A DNA stretch of 64,000 bases from Streptomyces sp. JB150 (GTDB taxonomy: Bacteria; Actinomycetota; Actinomycetes; Streptomycetales; Streptomycetaceae): assembly GCF_011193355.1 (NCBI RefSeq), contig NZ_CP049780.1, positions 6,423,798-6,487,797 of the forward strand. The letters are read 5' to 3'. A model generated the notes under the pieces. The model did no database searches. It was given only the letters and a program-made list of their open reading frames with translations, and was not told where the DNA came from. Both the position numbers and the translations under genes were made by a program. The number at the start of each line of letters is the position of its first letter. Position 1 is the stretch's first letter. Of this stretch, positions 17,675 to 24,823 are shown piece after piece.

Positions 17675-17761
17675 CGGGGGCGGACCGCCGGTGACCGTTC
17701 CACGCGCGGGCGCGCGGGCGACGGGCGGGAGATCGTGGGCGGGCCCAGCCCGAAGCCCGGC

Positions 17762-17784
17762 CGCTCGCCCACGGGAGGCGAGCG
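17762..17784 (+). terminator. Possible terminator hairpin
   Basis: CGCTCGCC and GGCGAGCG form an 8-bp stem with a 7-nt loop about 115 bp after the regulator stop. It has no T-tract. Confidence 0.35.
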
Positions 17785-17799
17785 CGCGACGCCCGGCGC

Positions 17800-17994
17800 A
17801 GAGTGGGGGCATGACCGACCACGACAGGCCCGGCGGCAGCGGCGGTGCGCGGGCTGGATCCGCTGGAACAGGATGCCGAAGAACACGCCGAAGGTGCCCG
17901 TGGCCGCGCATCGCACCACCCACGACACATCGGTGGGCGTCACGAAGGCGAGCGAGACCCCCAGGAGCAGCCCCGGCCCAGGCACGCCGGGAGC
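17800..17994 (-). pseudogene. Membrane-protein fragment fused to the end of the GH15 remnant
   Basis: The open frame after the GH15 homology reads GLLLGVSLAFVTPTDVSWVV then GTFGVFFGILFQRIQP and turns into basic low-complexity sequence. It contains one or two hydrophobic helices but has no ribosome site or clear start of its own. It looks like a piece of a membrane protein joined to the truncated hydrolase by a deletion. I do not recognise the parent family. Confidence 0.4.
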
Positions 17995-18821
17995 ATCGCC
18001 AGCCGCCTGGAGGGTGAACGTGGCGTCGCGCGGCCAGCAGTGACGGTAGTCCCAGCCTGCGGGGGCCGCCGAGCTGTTCGGGCAGTGAGGTGGTGGCCGC
18101 GGCGACGATGCCGCCGGTGGGCCGGTAGGTGAGGGCCTTGAGGGTGATCAGGGAGCGCCGTACGGCCTCGTCCCACCGTCCGCTGTGGCCGCACCGGCTC
18201 ATCCAGTCGCGTCAGAACCGCTCGGTGGCCTCGACGGCCGCCAGCGCCTCGACCGGTCGGGGGCGGCTGACCAGGTGGGACGGCTTGTACGTCAGCACGA
18301 ACGGCAGCCGCTGCCCCGCTTCGACGGTGAACTCGGCCCGGGTGGACAGGTTTTCGCCGTACACCTCGACCGGGGGGTGCAGCCAGAACGCGTCCGGGCC
18401 GGGCACGGCTCGCAGTCCGCCGCCCGTGCGGTGCACCCACGGGACGATCCGCCCGTAGTCGGGGCGCAGCCGCAGGTCCATGCGCATGGTGACCCGGCCG
18501 CTCAGGCCCTCGACCACGCGCACCACGTCGGCGGCCTCGCCGCGCAGCGGCATGCAGTCGACGACGCGGACGCCGCCCTCGACGGTGTGCCACTCGCTCC
18601 CCAGGACGGTGTGTCCTCCCGGTATCCGCGCCGCGTCGCGCGGCCGCCGCCGGCGGGGCGAGCAGCCAGCGTCCCGCGGTCTCGTCGTGCAGCAGCGCGG
18701 CGAAGCAGGCGGGCGAGTCGAAGCGGGGCAGGCGCAGCCAGTCGATCGACCCGTCGCGCCCCACCTAAGCGGCCGAGTGCAGGTTGCCGATGAAGGCGTA
18801 GTCCTCGATGGCGCTGACCAT
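17995..18821 (-). pseudogene. Glycoside hydrolase family 15 (glucoamylase/trehalase-like), decayed and truncated
   Basis: Homology to the N-terminal ~270 residues of actinobacterial GH15 proteins is clear but broken. The start MVSAIEDYAFIGNLHSAA runs into TAG at 18765-18767 where the family continues LVGRDGSIDWL. The frame then shifts twice near 18600-18640, between LLHDETAGRWLLAP and EWHTVEGGVRVVDCMP. A TGA at 18212-18214 replaces the Trp of the TERFWRDWMSRCG motif, and another shift occurs before WDYRHCWPRDATFTLQ near 18010-18055. The catalytic C-terminal barrel is absent and a membrane-protein fragment follows. Intact members hydrolyse alpha-glucosidic bonds; this one cannot be functional. 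Confidence 0.85.
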
Positions 18822-19188
18822 GTCGACATTCCCTCGCGCCGGCCGCCGGGCCCCGCCATGGGCGCGCCCATGGCGGGGCCCGGTCCTGGGACGGAAGCGG
18901 GCACACGCCGGGCCGTACGGCTGGTGCGGGCGTTGATTGAGCTGCCACCCGGGAGGCGGCAGTGCCGGACGAGGCCGGGCACCTGGGGCGGGCCGATGCG
19001 CCTGAAGGATCCGCGGGCGCCTTCCTCACGGTGTCACAGAGTGGACGCACATGCGACTTGTCATATGCCAAAGGCGCAAAAACTGCATATGCCCCCGGTA
19101 TGGGGATGACATCGGACTCGGGCCGACTCGGGTACCTCCGTACGGGTGGGGTGCGCTTGAATCCGGGTCGTCCGGGAATCTGGTCTGC
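18822..19188. other. Intergenic region between GH15 remnant and amidinotransferase gene
   Basis: It contains the 38-bp palindrome and, nearer the amidinotransferase gene, an unusually AT-rich patch (19055-19110) with two CATATGCC copies at 19062-19069 and 19086-19093. These repeats are good candidates for the promoter or operator of the downstream gene. No gene is supported. Confidence 0.5.
18846..18883. repeat. 38-bp perfect palindrome
   Basis: The left half, ending ATGGGCG at 18864, is the exact reverse complement of the right half starting CGCCCATGG, with no loop. It lies 25 bp upstream of the decayed GH15 gene. It could form a cruciform or act as a terminator, or it may be a recombination scar. 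Confidence 0.9.
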
Positions 19189-20310
19189 ATGGCGCTGGTG
19201 AGTGAGGTGACCGACGAGTCGGCGGGACGTCTTGTGTCACCGGTCTGTTCGCACAACGAGTGGGATCCGCTGGAGGAGATCATCGTCGGCCGGCTCGACG
19301 GGTCGCGGATCCCCCCGACCCACCCGGTGGTGACGTGCAACGTGCCGCCGTGGGCCGCGCGGCTGCAAGGGCTCGCCGGCGGTTTCCGCTATCCGCGGCT
19401 GCTGGTCGAGCGGGCGCAGCAGGAACTGGACGGGTTCGTCGCGCTGCTCACGTCCCTCGGCGTCACCGTCCGCCGCCCCGACGCCGTCGACCACGGACGG
19501 CGCTTCGGCACCCCGGACTGGTCGTCACGCGGCTTCTGCAACAGCTGCCCGCGCGACAGCATGCTCGTGATCGGCGACGAGATCATCGAGACGCCGATGG
19601 CGTGGCCCTGCCGGTACTTCGAGACGCACTCCTACCGCCCGATCCTCAAGGACTACTTCCGGCGCGGCGCCCGCTGGACCTCGGCCCCCAAGCCGCAGCT
19701 CACCGACGACCTCTTCGTCGGGGGCTTCCGCGTCCCCGGGCCGGACGAGCCCATGCGCTACATCCTCACCGAATTCGAACCCGTCTTCGACGCGGCGGAC
19801 TTCGTGCGCGCCGGACGGGACCTGTTCGTCACCCGCAGCAACGTCACCAACCGCATGGGCATCGAGTGGCTGCGCCGCCACCTCGGCCCCGGCTACCGCA
19901 TCCACGAGATCGAGAGCCGCTGCCGCACGCCCATGCACATCGACACCACCTTCGTCCCGCTGGCACCCGGAAAGGTGCTGGTCAACCCGGACTACGTGGA
20001 CGTCGACCGGCTGCCCGAGGTGCTGCGCTCCTGGGACGTCCTGATCGCCCCCGAGCCCACCCCCATCCGGGACCCGCTGCTGAAGGTCACCTCGATGTGC
20101 GGCCGCTGGCTCAGCATGAACGTGCTCATGGTGGACGAGAAGCGGGTGATCGCCGAACGCCACCACACCGAGATGCTGCGCTCCCTCGAACGCTGGGGCT
20201 TCGAGCCGATCCCCTGCGACCTCCTCCACTACGCCCCGTTCGGCGGCTCGTTCCACTGCGCGACGCTGGACGTGCGCCGGCGCGGGACGCTGGAGTCGTA
20301 CGTCGACTGA
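19189..20310 (+). CDS. Amidinotransferase (AGAT/StrB1 family)
   Basis: A 373-residue protein of the glycine/inosamine-phosphate amidinotransferase family, which moves the amidino group of arginine to an amine acceptor. Family blocks are visible: SPVCSHNEWDPLEEIIVGR at the N-terminus, WSSRGFCNSCPRDSMLVIGD, a catalytic His/Asp region in RTPMHIDTTFVPL, KVLVNPDYVD, and the nucleophilic Cys near residue 357 in FGGSFHCATLDVRR. The length is slightly above StrB1. The ATG at 19189 has only a weak ribosome site, and GTG 19198 is an alternative. It stands alone, without aminocyclitol or creatine-type genes beside it, so the acceptor is unknown. It may supply a guanidino group to a natural product encoded elsewhere (inference). 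Confidence 0.88.
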   Translation: MALVSEVTDESAGRLVSPVCSHNEWDPLEEIIVGRLDGSRIPPTHPVVTCNVPPWAARLQGLAGGFRYPRLLVERAQQELDGFVALLTSLGVTVRRPDAVDHGRRFGTPDWSSRGFCNSCPRDSMLVIGDEIIETPMAWPCRYFETHSYRPILKDYFRRGARWTSAPKPQLTDDLFVGGFRVPGPDEPMRYILTEFEPVFDAADFVRAGRDLFVTRSNVTNRMGIEWLRRHLGPGYRIHEIESRCRTPMHIDTTFVPLAPGKVLVNPDYVDVDRLPEVLRSWDVLIAPEPTPIRDPLLKVTSMCGRWLSMNVLMVDEKRVIAERHHTEMLRSLERWGFEPIPCDLLHYAPFGGSFHCATLDVRRRGTLESYVD

Positions 20311-20416
20311 CGCGCCCAGCGGCGGACGGACGCGGGCCGGGTGGCCGACGCCGACATGGACTGGCCGGTGCGGGGCTCACGCTCCGTCGGCGCGGTGCGG
20401 GCGTGTCGGCCCGATG

Positions 20417-21205
20417 TCAGGCGCAGCAGGTCCCGCCCGGCGCGCAGGCGCACCCCTGCGTTTCCCGCGGGGTGGACGGGGCGGACACCGCAGGTGCTGT
20501 GGCTGTGGCTGTGGCTGTGGCTGTGGCTGTGGCTGTGGCTGAGGCCGTGGGCGGGGCGCAGCAGCCCTCGCCGCGCCAGGCCGCCCGGCCTTCCCTGACG
20601 GCGACGGCGGCGATGGCGAGGGCGGCGAGCGGGTCGGCCCAGGACCAGCCCAGCGTGGCGTTGAGGAGCAGTCCGGCCAGCAGGGCGGCGAACAGGTAGG
20701 TGCACAGCAGGGTCTGCCGGGAGTCCGCGACCGCGCTGGCGGAGCCGAGGGCCCGCCCCGCCCGGCGCTGCGCGGCCGAGAGGAACGGCATGACGGCGAG
20801 GGAGAGCGCCGCGAGCACGATGCCGGTGACGGAGCGCTCGGCCGGCTCCGCGGTGCCCAGGAGGGCGCGTGCGGCGTCGACGGTGACGTAGGCGGCGAGG
20901 GCGTGGAAGGACACGGCGACGATCCGCAGCGCGCGGCGCTCGCGCGCCTGCCGGACGGCGTGGTCGCGGGCGGAGAACTGCCAGGCGACCGCGGCGGCGG
21001 AGGACACCTCGATCACCGAGTCCAGCCCGAAGCCGAGCAGGGCGGTGGACGAGGCGAGCGCGCCCGCGGTGAGGGCGACGGCCGCCTCGACGAGGTTGTA
21101 GGCGATGGTCGCGGCCACCAGCAGCCGGATGCGCCGGGTGAGCGCGTCACGGCGGTCCGGGCCGGTGCCGGGGGAGCCGACGGTGCGTGCGGGCCGCGCT
21201 GCCAT
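20417..21205 (-). CDS. Cation efflux (CDF-like) transporter with Cys-rich tail
   Basis: A 262-residue membrane protein with about six hydrophobic helices. The CDF-type signature is seen as LRLLVAATIAYNLVEAAVAL-like helix 1, then GFGLDSVIEVSSAAAV with the metal-site Asp, and WSWADPLAALAIAAVAVREG near the C-terminal helices. The cytoplasmic tail has a simple Ala-Thr repeat made by a GCTGTG hexanucleotide array and ends in the Cys-rich GCACAPGGTCCA, a likely metal-binding end. It starts 2 bp after the ArsR regulator stop, so regulator and pump form an operon. The metal cannot be assigned from sequence. Confidence 0.85.
   Translation of the reverse strand: MAARPARTVGSPGTGPDRRDALTRRIRLLVAATIAYNLVEAAVALTAGALASSTALLGFGLDSVIEVSSAAAVAWQFSARDHAVRQARERRALRIVAVSFHALAAYVTVDAARALLGTAEPAERSVTGIVLAALSLAVMPFLSAAQRRAGRALGSASAVADSRQTLLCTYLFAALLAGLLLNATLGWSWADPLAALAIAAVAVREGRAAWRGEGCCAPPTASATATATATATATATAPAVSAPSTPRETQGCACAPGGTCCA
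20496..20540. repeat. GCTGTG hexanucleotide microsatellite (about 7.5 copies)
   Basis: A pure (GCTGTG)n tract lies inside the transporter gene and encodes an Ala-Thr run on the minus strand. The 6-bp unit keeps the reading frame whatever the copy number. Confidence 0.95.
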
Positions 21206-21207
21206 GC

Positions 21208-21558
21208 TCAGCAGCACCCCTTGTCGTCCGCGTCCGCGCACGTCCGGTCCGACTCCACGTCGACCACCGCGGTGCGCAGGGCGTCCAGCGCCTGCCCGAA
21301 GCGCGTGTCGGCCAGCTCGTAGCGGGTGCGGCGGCCGTCGGGGACGGTGACGACCAGGCCGCAGTCCCGCAGACACGCGAGGTGGTTCGACAGCCGGGTG
21401 CGCGAGACACCGAGCGCGTCGGCCAGGGCGGCCGGGTACCCGGGGGCGGCGCGCAGGGCGAGCAGGATGCGGCAGCGGAGGGGGTCGGCGAGCGCGCGGC
21501 CGAAACGGGTCAGCACGTCGATGTCGGAGGCAGCAGTCAGCACGGCGGCAGAGTACAC
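21208..21558 (-). CDS. ArsR/SmtB family metal-sensing repressor
   Basis: A protein of up to 116 residues. The winged helix is typical: ALADPLRCRILLALRAAPGYPAALADALGVSRTRLSNHLACLRDCGLV followed by the wing VTVPDGRRTRYEL. Metal-ligand Cys candidates are in DPLRCR, HLACLRDC and the C-terminal TCADADDKGCC. The GTG at 21558 gives the longest form; GTG 21543 (LTAASDID) is an alternative, and neither has a good ribosome site. A CTGAATTCAG palindrome lies just upstream. It probably represses itself and the downstream cation efflux gene until metal is bound. Confidence 0.85.
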   Translation of the reverse strand: MYSAAVLTAASDIDVLTRFGRALADPLRCRILLALRAAPGYPAALADALGVSRTRLSNHLACLRDCGLVVTVPDGRRTRYELADTRFGQALDALRTAVVDVESDRTCADADDKGCC

Positions 21559-21560
21559 CG

Positions 21561-21580
21561 ATTCCTGAATTCAGAGAATC
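21561..21580 (-). promoter_or_regulatory. Probable ArsR operator
   Basis: The 10-bp perfect palindrome CTGAATTCAG at 21565-21574 is flanked by ATTC and GAAT half-matches. It lies immediately before the arsR-type gene, as is usual for SmtB/ArsR autoregulation. Confidence 0.6.
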
Positions 21581-21975
21581 CTGGATGTAAATGCCGAACG
21601 TGCCCGCTCCGTGCGGCAGTCGCCCTGCACGGGGGTGTCGACGGGCGCCGGAGTTGGCGAACCGCCTGGTTCTCACCGGTGGTTGACGACCGCAATGAGG
21701 TCTAGGCGCCGCTGGCGCGTGCACGGCCCTCCCGGCCGACGTGGCCGCCGAGCCTGCCGGTGCTCCCGTAACCCGCCCTCCTTCTCAGGTCGTTGGCGCA
21801 GTCCCGGACGATCTCGCCGGCTCATGGCTCACGAGGTCCGGGAAGTCCGCTCGTCAACTGACCGATCGTTGAAATGTTGAAGGGATGAAACAGGTTTTAA
21901 TCGGATGTTCTGCATGAAACGCCCCAATTCGGTCAACTGGGGAGGTGAAGGTAATCGCAAGCCTCAAGGGAGATG
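21581..21975. other. Intergenic region upstream of the unknown five-gene operon
   Basis: About 395 bp without a supported gene. From about 21855 to 21940 the base composition drops sharply toward A/T, with short repeats TCAACTGACCG, GTTGAAATGTTGAAG and GGTCAACTG. A regulated promoter for the downstream operon probably lies here. I could not identify convincing -35/-10 boxes. Confidence 0.45.
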
Positions 21976-22170
21976 ATGCAGGTGCCTTCCGTACACGAGA
22001 CCATCGAAGAAGTCATCGGAATCCAGGACACCGACATCGAAGCGGCCCTCGACCCGGTCGAGCCCGACGGTGTCTTCCGCGACAGCCGGGAGTGCGCCGC
22101 CCTGGCGCTGGAAGGCGGCGCGATCAAGCTGCTCCTGTCCCCGCCCACCCCTCGCCCCAAGAAGGGCTGA
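21976..22170 (+). CDS. Small acidic-leader peptide, possible RiPP precursor
   Basis: A peptide of 62-65 residues depending on the start (ATG 21973, ATG 21976 or GTG 21982). The ribosome site AAGGGAG ends at 21972, so 21976 or 21982 is better spaced than 21973. The first ~35 residues are acidic and helical (HETIEEVIGIQDTDIEAALD, then PVEPDG). The middle holds a single Cys (DSRECAALALEGG) and the end is short and basic (AIKLLLSPPTPRPKKG). This polarity resembles leader-plus-core peptides of ribosomal natural products. It is followed after 21 bp by four overlapping genes. No known precursor family is recognised, so the function is inference. Confidence 0.6.
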   Translation: MQVPSVHETIEEVIGIQDTDIEAALDPVEPDGVFRDSRECAALALEGGAIKLLLSPPTPRPKKG

Positions 22171-22191
22171 GCGACTCAGGAGAGCAGCTGA

Positions 22192-22902
22192 ATGGAGCAA
22201 TCAGGCACTTCGGCCCTCTTGCAGGGCGCAGTGCAGGAGCTCGCCTCTGGTGTGGTCTCCGCCCTCCGTGGCGGAGACCACGTCACCGTATCGGGCCCCG
22301 AAGCACCGGAGGTCCCCGAGGCGGGCCTCTCCCTTCCGGCCGTACGCGTGCTGGGCGCGGACCTGCTGCTGCCGCAGGTGCTCTCCCGCACCCTGCCGGA
22401 CATGGCGCAACTCGCCGTGTTCCGCAAGGCCGTGGAGAGCTTCCCGCCCCGACCCGACGCGACTCCCGCCGTGCGCTGGAGCCACTGGGCCATGCGCCGC
22501 ACCCTGCGGCGCTTCGAGGCCGCGCCGGACGGCGTCCTCCCCGGTGACCGGGCCCAGGAGCCCGGCGCCTCCTGGCTGGACGGCGCCTCCTGGCAGTTCC
22601 TCACACACCAGCTGGCCGTGCTCGCCCCGCTCGCTCTGCCGGGTGAGGACTGCGCGGTCTGCGAGGCCGCCCGCCGCCGCCCCGTCGACGTGGCCCGCGG
22701 CTTCGTCCGCGCGGTGCGCCGCAGGGACTGGCAGCAGGCCGCCGGGGCCGGACGCTGGCTCACCCTGCTCGACGGGGTGCCACCGGAGCTGGGCCTGGAG
22801 GCCGGGCTGGACTTCGTGGAGCTGATGGGCGGCACCGATCCGCGCGTCGCGCTCCAGGTCGAGGCGGCCCGGGTGATGCGCGCGACCGGAGCCCGCGTAT
22901 GA
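22192..22902 (+). CDS. Hypothetical protein of the unknown five-gene operon
   Basis: A 236-residue soluble protein, predicted mostly helical from its Leu/Ala/Arg pattern. Notable segments are GGDHVTVSGPEAPEVPEAGL near the N-terminus, RWSHWAMRRTLRRFEAAPDG, and a CxxC-containing stretch LPGEDCAVCEAARRRPVDVA that could bind metal. No known domain is recognised. It starts 21 bp after the small peptide gene and overlaps the next gene by ATGA, so it is co-translated with the paralogue pair. A scaffold or peptide-binding role would fit the context but is not shown. Confidence 0.72.
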   Translation: MEQSGTSALLQGAVQELASGVVSALRGGDHVTVSGPEAPEVPEAGLSLPAVRVLGADLLLPQVLSRTLPDMAQLAVFRKAVESFPPRPDATPAVRWSHWAMRRTLRRFEAAPDGVLPGDRAQEPGASWLDGASWQFLTHQLAVLAPLALPGEDCAVCEAARRRPVDVARGFVRAVRRRDWQQAAGAGRWLTLLDGVPPELGLEAGLDFVELMGGTDPRVALQVEAARVMRATGARV

Positions 22903-23906
22903 CGGCCGCGCCCGCGGGGGCGACCCGGGACACCCGGCGCATCCGGGACACGCAGTCCGCCGCGCTCGCGTGGCTGTCCGCGCACCGTGGCGAGTTCGCC
23001 CTCGGCGAGGACGCCCTCGACCCCGACTGCCAGGTCAACTTCACCTGGAAGCCGCTCGGCGAACTCGCCCAGGTCTGCGCGACCGTACGGCTGCACACCC
23101 CGCCCACCGACCCGCTGCACGCCCAGGCCGGTGACCTGCTGCGGTTCGCCTGGGAACAGACCGACCACGGCGGGCTGTTCGTGGAACTGCAACGCCTCGA
23201 ACCCTTCGCCACCTACCCGCTGGAGATCTACTCCGTCTTCGCCGCGGCGGGCCTGCGCCACCCCGGCTACGAGGCCGCCGCCGCGACTGTCGCCCGCAGC
23301 CGGGGCTGGCGGCTCACCGAACAGGAGCCCACCCGCCGGCTGGGCGTGCTGCGCGCCGAACGGCGCAGCGGCATCCGGCGGCCCGAGGACGCCGCCCGTG
23401 TCCTGCGCTCCACCTGGCTCGGCGGGCGCGCCGAACCCTGGGCGTTCGAACGCGCCGCCGGCTACTCGCTCACCCACGTGGTCTTCCACCTCACCGACTG
23501 GGGCCACGACCCCCAGGGCGTCCCCGCCGACCTCGCCGGCTACCTGGCCGACTGGCTGCCGCCCTGGCTGGACACCTGCCTGGACGCCGGGATGTGGGAC
23601 CTGAGCTGCGAACTGCTCGTCGTCGCCGCCAGCCTCCCCGGAGGCCCGGACGCGGCGCTGCTGACGGACTCCTGGGCGCGGCTCGCGCCGGCGCAGTACG
23701 CGTCGGGCGCCCTGCCCGAGGAGGAACCGGACCGCGGCGCGGACGGCGGACGCGGCCCCGAACCCGACTTCCCGCACTGCTACCACTCCACCCTCATGGC
23801 CGCCTTCGCGGCGGCCCTGACCCTCGCGCGCCTCCCCGCGGACGCGGCGGCCGGGGCGCCCGGTGCCACGGCGCACCGGTACGGCGGACAAGGAGTGCCC
23901 GGATGA
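22899..23906 (+). CDS. DUF6895-like helical protein (paralogue A)
   Basis: A 335-residue protein. It shares several blocks with the next gene product: an N-terminal ALAWLSAHRGEF helix, a KPLGELAQVC segment, PTRRLGVL, the conserved VVFHLTDWG motif, a Trp-rich LADWLPPWLDTCLD helix, and YHSTLMAAFAAAL near the end. The repeated helix pairs suggest an alpha/alpha barrel-like fold. The family appears to be of unknown function; I assign DUF6895 from memory of its pattern. It overlaps both neighbours by four bases. The conserved His and Asp in FHLTDWG and the His in the YHxTL block could form an active or binding site (inference). Confidence 0.7.
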   Translation: MTAAPAGATRDTRRIRDTQSAALAWLSAHRGEFALGEDALDPDCQVNFTWKPLGELAQVCATVRLHTPPTDPLHAQAGDLLRFAWEQTDHGGLFVELQRLEPFATYPLEIYSVFAAAGLRHPGYEAAAATVARSRGWRLTEQEPTRRLGVLRAERRSGIRRPEDAARVLRSTWLGGRAEPWAFERAAGYSLTHVVFHLTDWGHDPQGVPADLAGYLADWLPPWLDTCLDAGMWDLSCELLVVAASLPGGPDAALLTDSWARLAPAQYASGALPEEEPDRGADGGRGPEPDFPHCYHSTLMAAFAAALTLARLPADAAAGAPGATAHRYGGQGVPG

Positions 23907-24823
23907 CCGCCACCCGACTCATCCACACCGTGGGCGTCCGCGCCCTCGAATGGCTCTGGGCCCACCGCGACGGGTTCCGTCTGGAAGTCGACGTCGACCC
24001 GGAAGTGGGCTTCCTCGAGCGGTTCAAGCCGATCGGCGAACTGGCCCTGATCTGCAAGGTGCTGCTCCGTGAGGGCGTCGCCGGGTCACGCCAGGCCGAG
24101 CTGGCCCGCCGGCTGCTCGACCACACCTGGCGCGACACCCTCGACGGCGGCCGGATGCTGGTGCGCGGCCAGCGCATCGAGCCGGTCTCCCCCATCCCCT
24201 TCGAGGTGTACCTCGCCTACAAGGAACTCGGCTACAGCCAGCCCGAGGTCGAGCGCGCCACCGTCCTCAACCACCGGCTGGAGAGCTGGACGTCCTACGA
24301 GGTCACGCCGACCCGCCGGCTCGGCCTGTCCGCGTTCCAGCGCCGCTTCGGCCTCACCCCCCGCCCGCCGGAAGCCGACCTGGTGGACACCACCTGGCTG
24401 GCCCGCACCCCCGAGCCGTGGACGGTCACCGCGCGCATCGCCTACGACTTCACCCACACCGTCTTCCACCTCACCGACTGGGGCGAGCGGCCCGAGGGCC
24501 TGCCGCCCCGCCTCGCCGACTACCTGGCCACCTGGCTGCCGGTGTGGATCGACGACTGGCTGGACCTCGAACGCTGGGACCTGCTCGGCGAACTCCTCGT
24601 CGTCGACGCCTGCCTGCCCCGGCCCACCTTCGACGAGCGGGCCTGGGAGAAGTTCGCCGCGGTCCAGCAGCCCGACGGCGCCATGCCCGCCGTGCGGGAG
24701 ATGCCCGAGGGCGACCCCGACGAGGTCTTCGACATCGTCTACCACCCCACCCTGGTCGCCGCCTTCGCCTCCGTGATGGCCACATCCCGCGCCCTCACCG
24801 AGCTGGCGCAGCCGGCGACATGA
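23903..24823 (+). CDS. DUF6895-like helical protein (paralogue B)
   Basis: A 306-residue paralogue of the preceding product. Matching blocks are RALEWLWAHRDGFRLE, FKPIGELALICKVLL, PTRRLGLSAFQRRFG, TVFHLTDWGERPEGLP, LADYLATWLPVWIDDWLD, and YHPTLVAAFASVMATS. Paralogue A has extra C-terminal sequence that this copy lacks. Side-by-side paralogues with four-base overlaps suggest a heterodimer or two sequential steps on one substrate. No signal peptide or membrane segment is present, so the protein is probably cytoplasmic. Confidence 0.7.
   Translation: MTATRLIHTVGVRALEWLWAHRDGFRLEVDVDPEVGFLERFKPIGELALICKVLLREGVAGSRQAELARRLLDHTWRDTLDGGRMLVRGQRIEPVSPIPFEVYLAYKELGYSQPEVERATVLNHRLESWTSYEVTPTRRLGLSAFQRRFGLTPRPPEADLVDTTWLARTPEPWTVTARIAYDFTHTVFHLTDWGERPEGLPPRLADYLATWLPVWIDDWLDLERWDLLGELLVVDACLPRPTFDERAWEKFAAVQQPDGAMPAVREMPEGDPDEVFDIVYHPTLVAAFASVMATSRALTELAQPAT

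Noticed and set aside
18962..19201. An 80-codon plus-strand frame before the amidinotransferase
   Set aside because: No ribosome site or recognisable pattern, and it overlaps the start of the real gene and its likely promoter.
20496..20540. The GCTGTG array as a possible CRISPR or regulatory repeat
   Set aside because: Pure 6-bp microsatellite with no spacers, inside a coding sequence and in frame.
21945..22547. A longer plus-strand frame overlapping the small peptide gene
   Set aside because: It uses a different frame, becomes Arg/Pro-rich and crosses the start of the next gene; the peptide frame has the better ribosome site.
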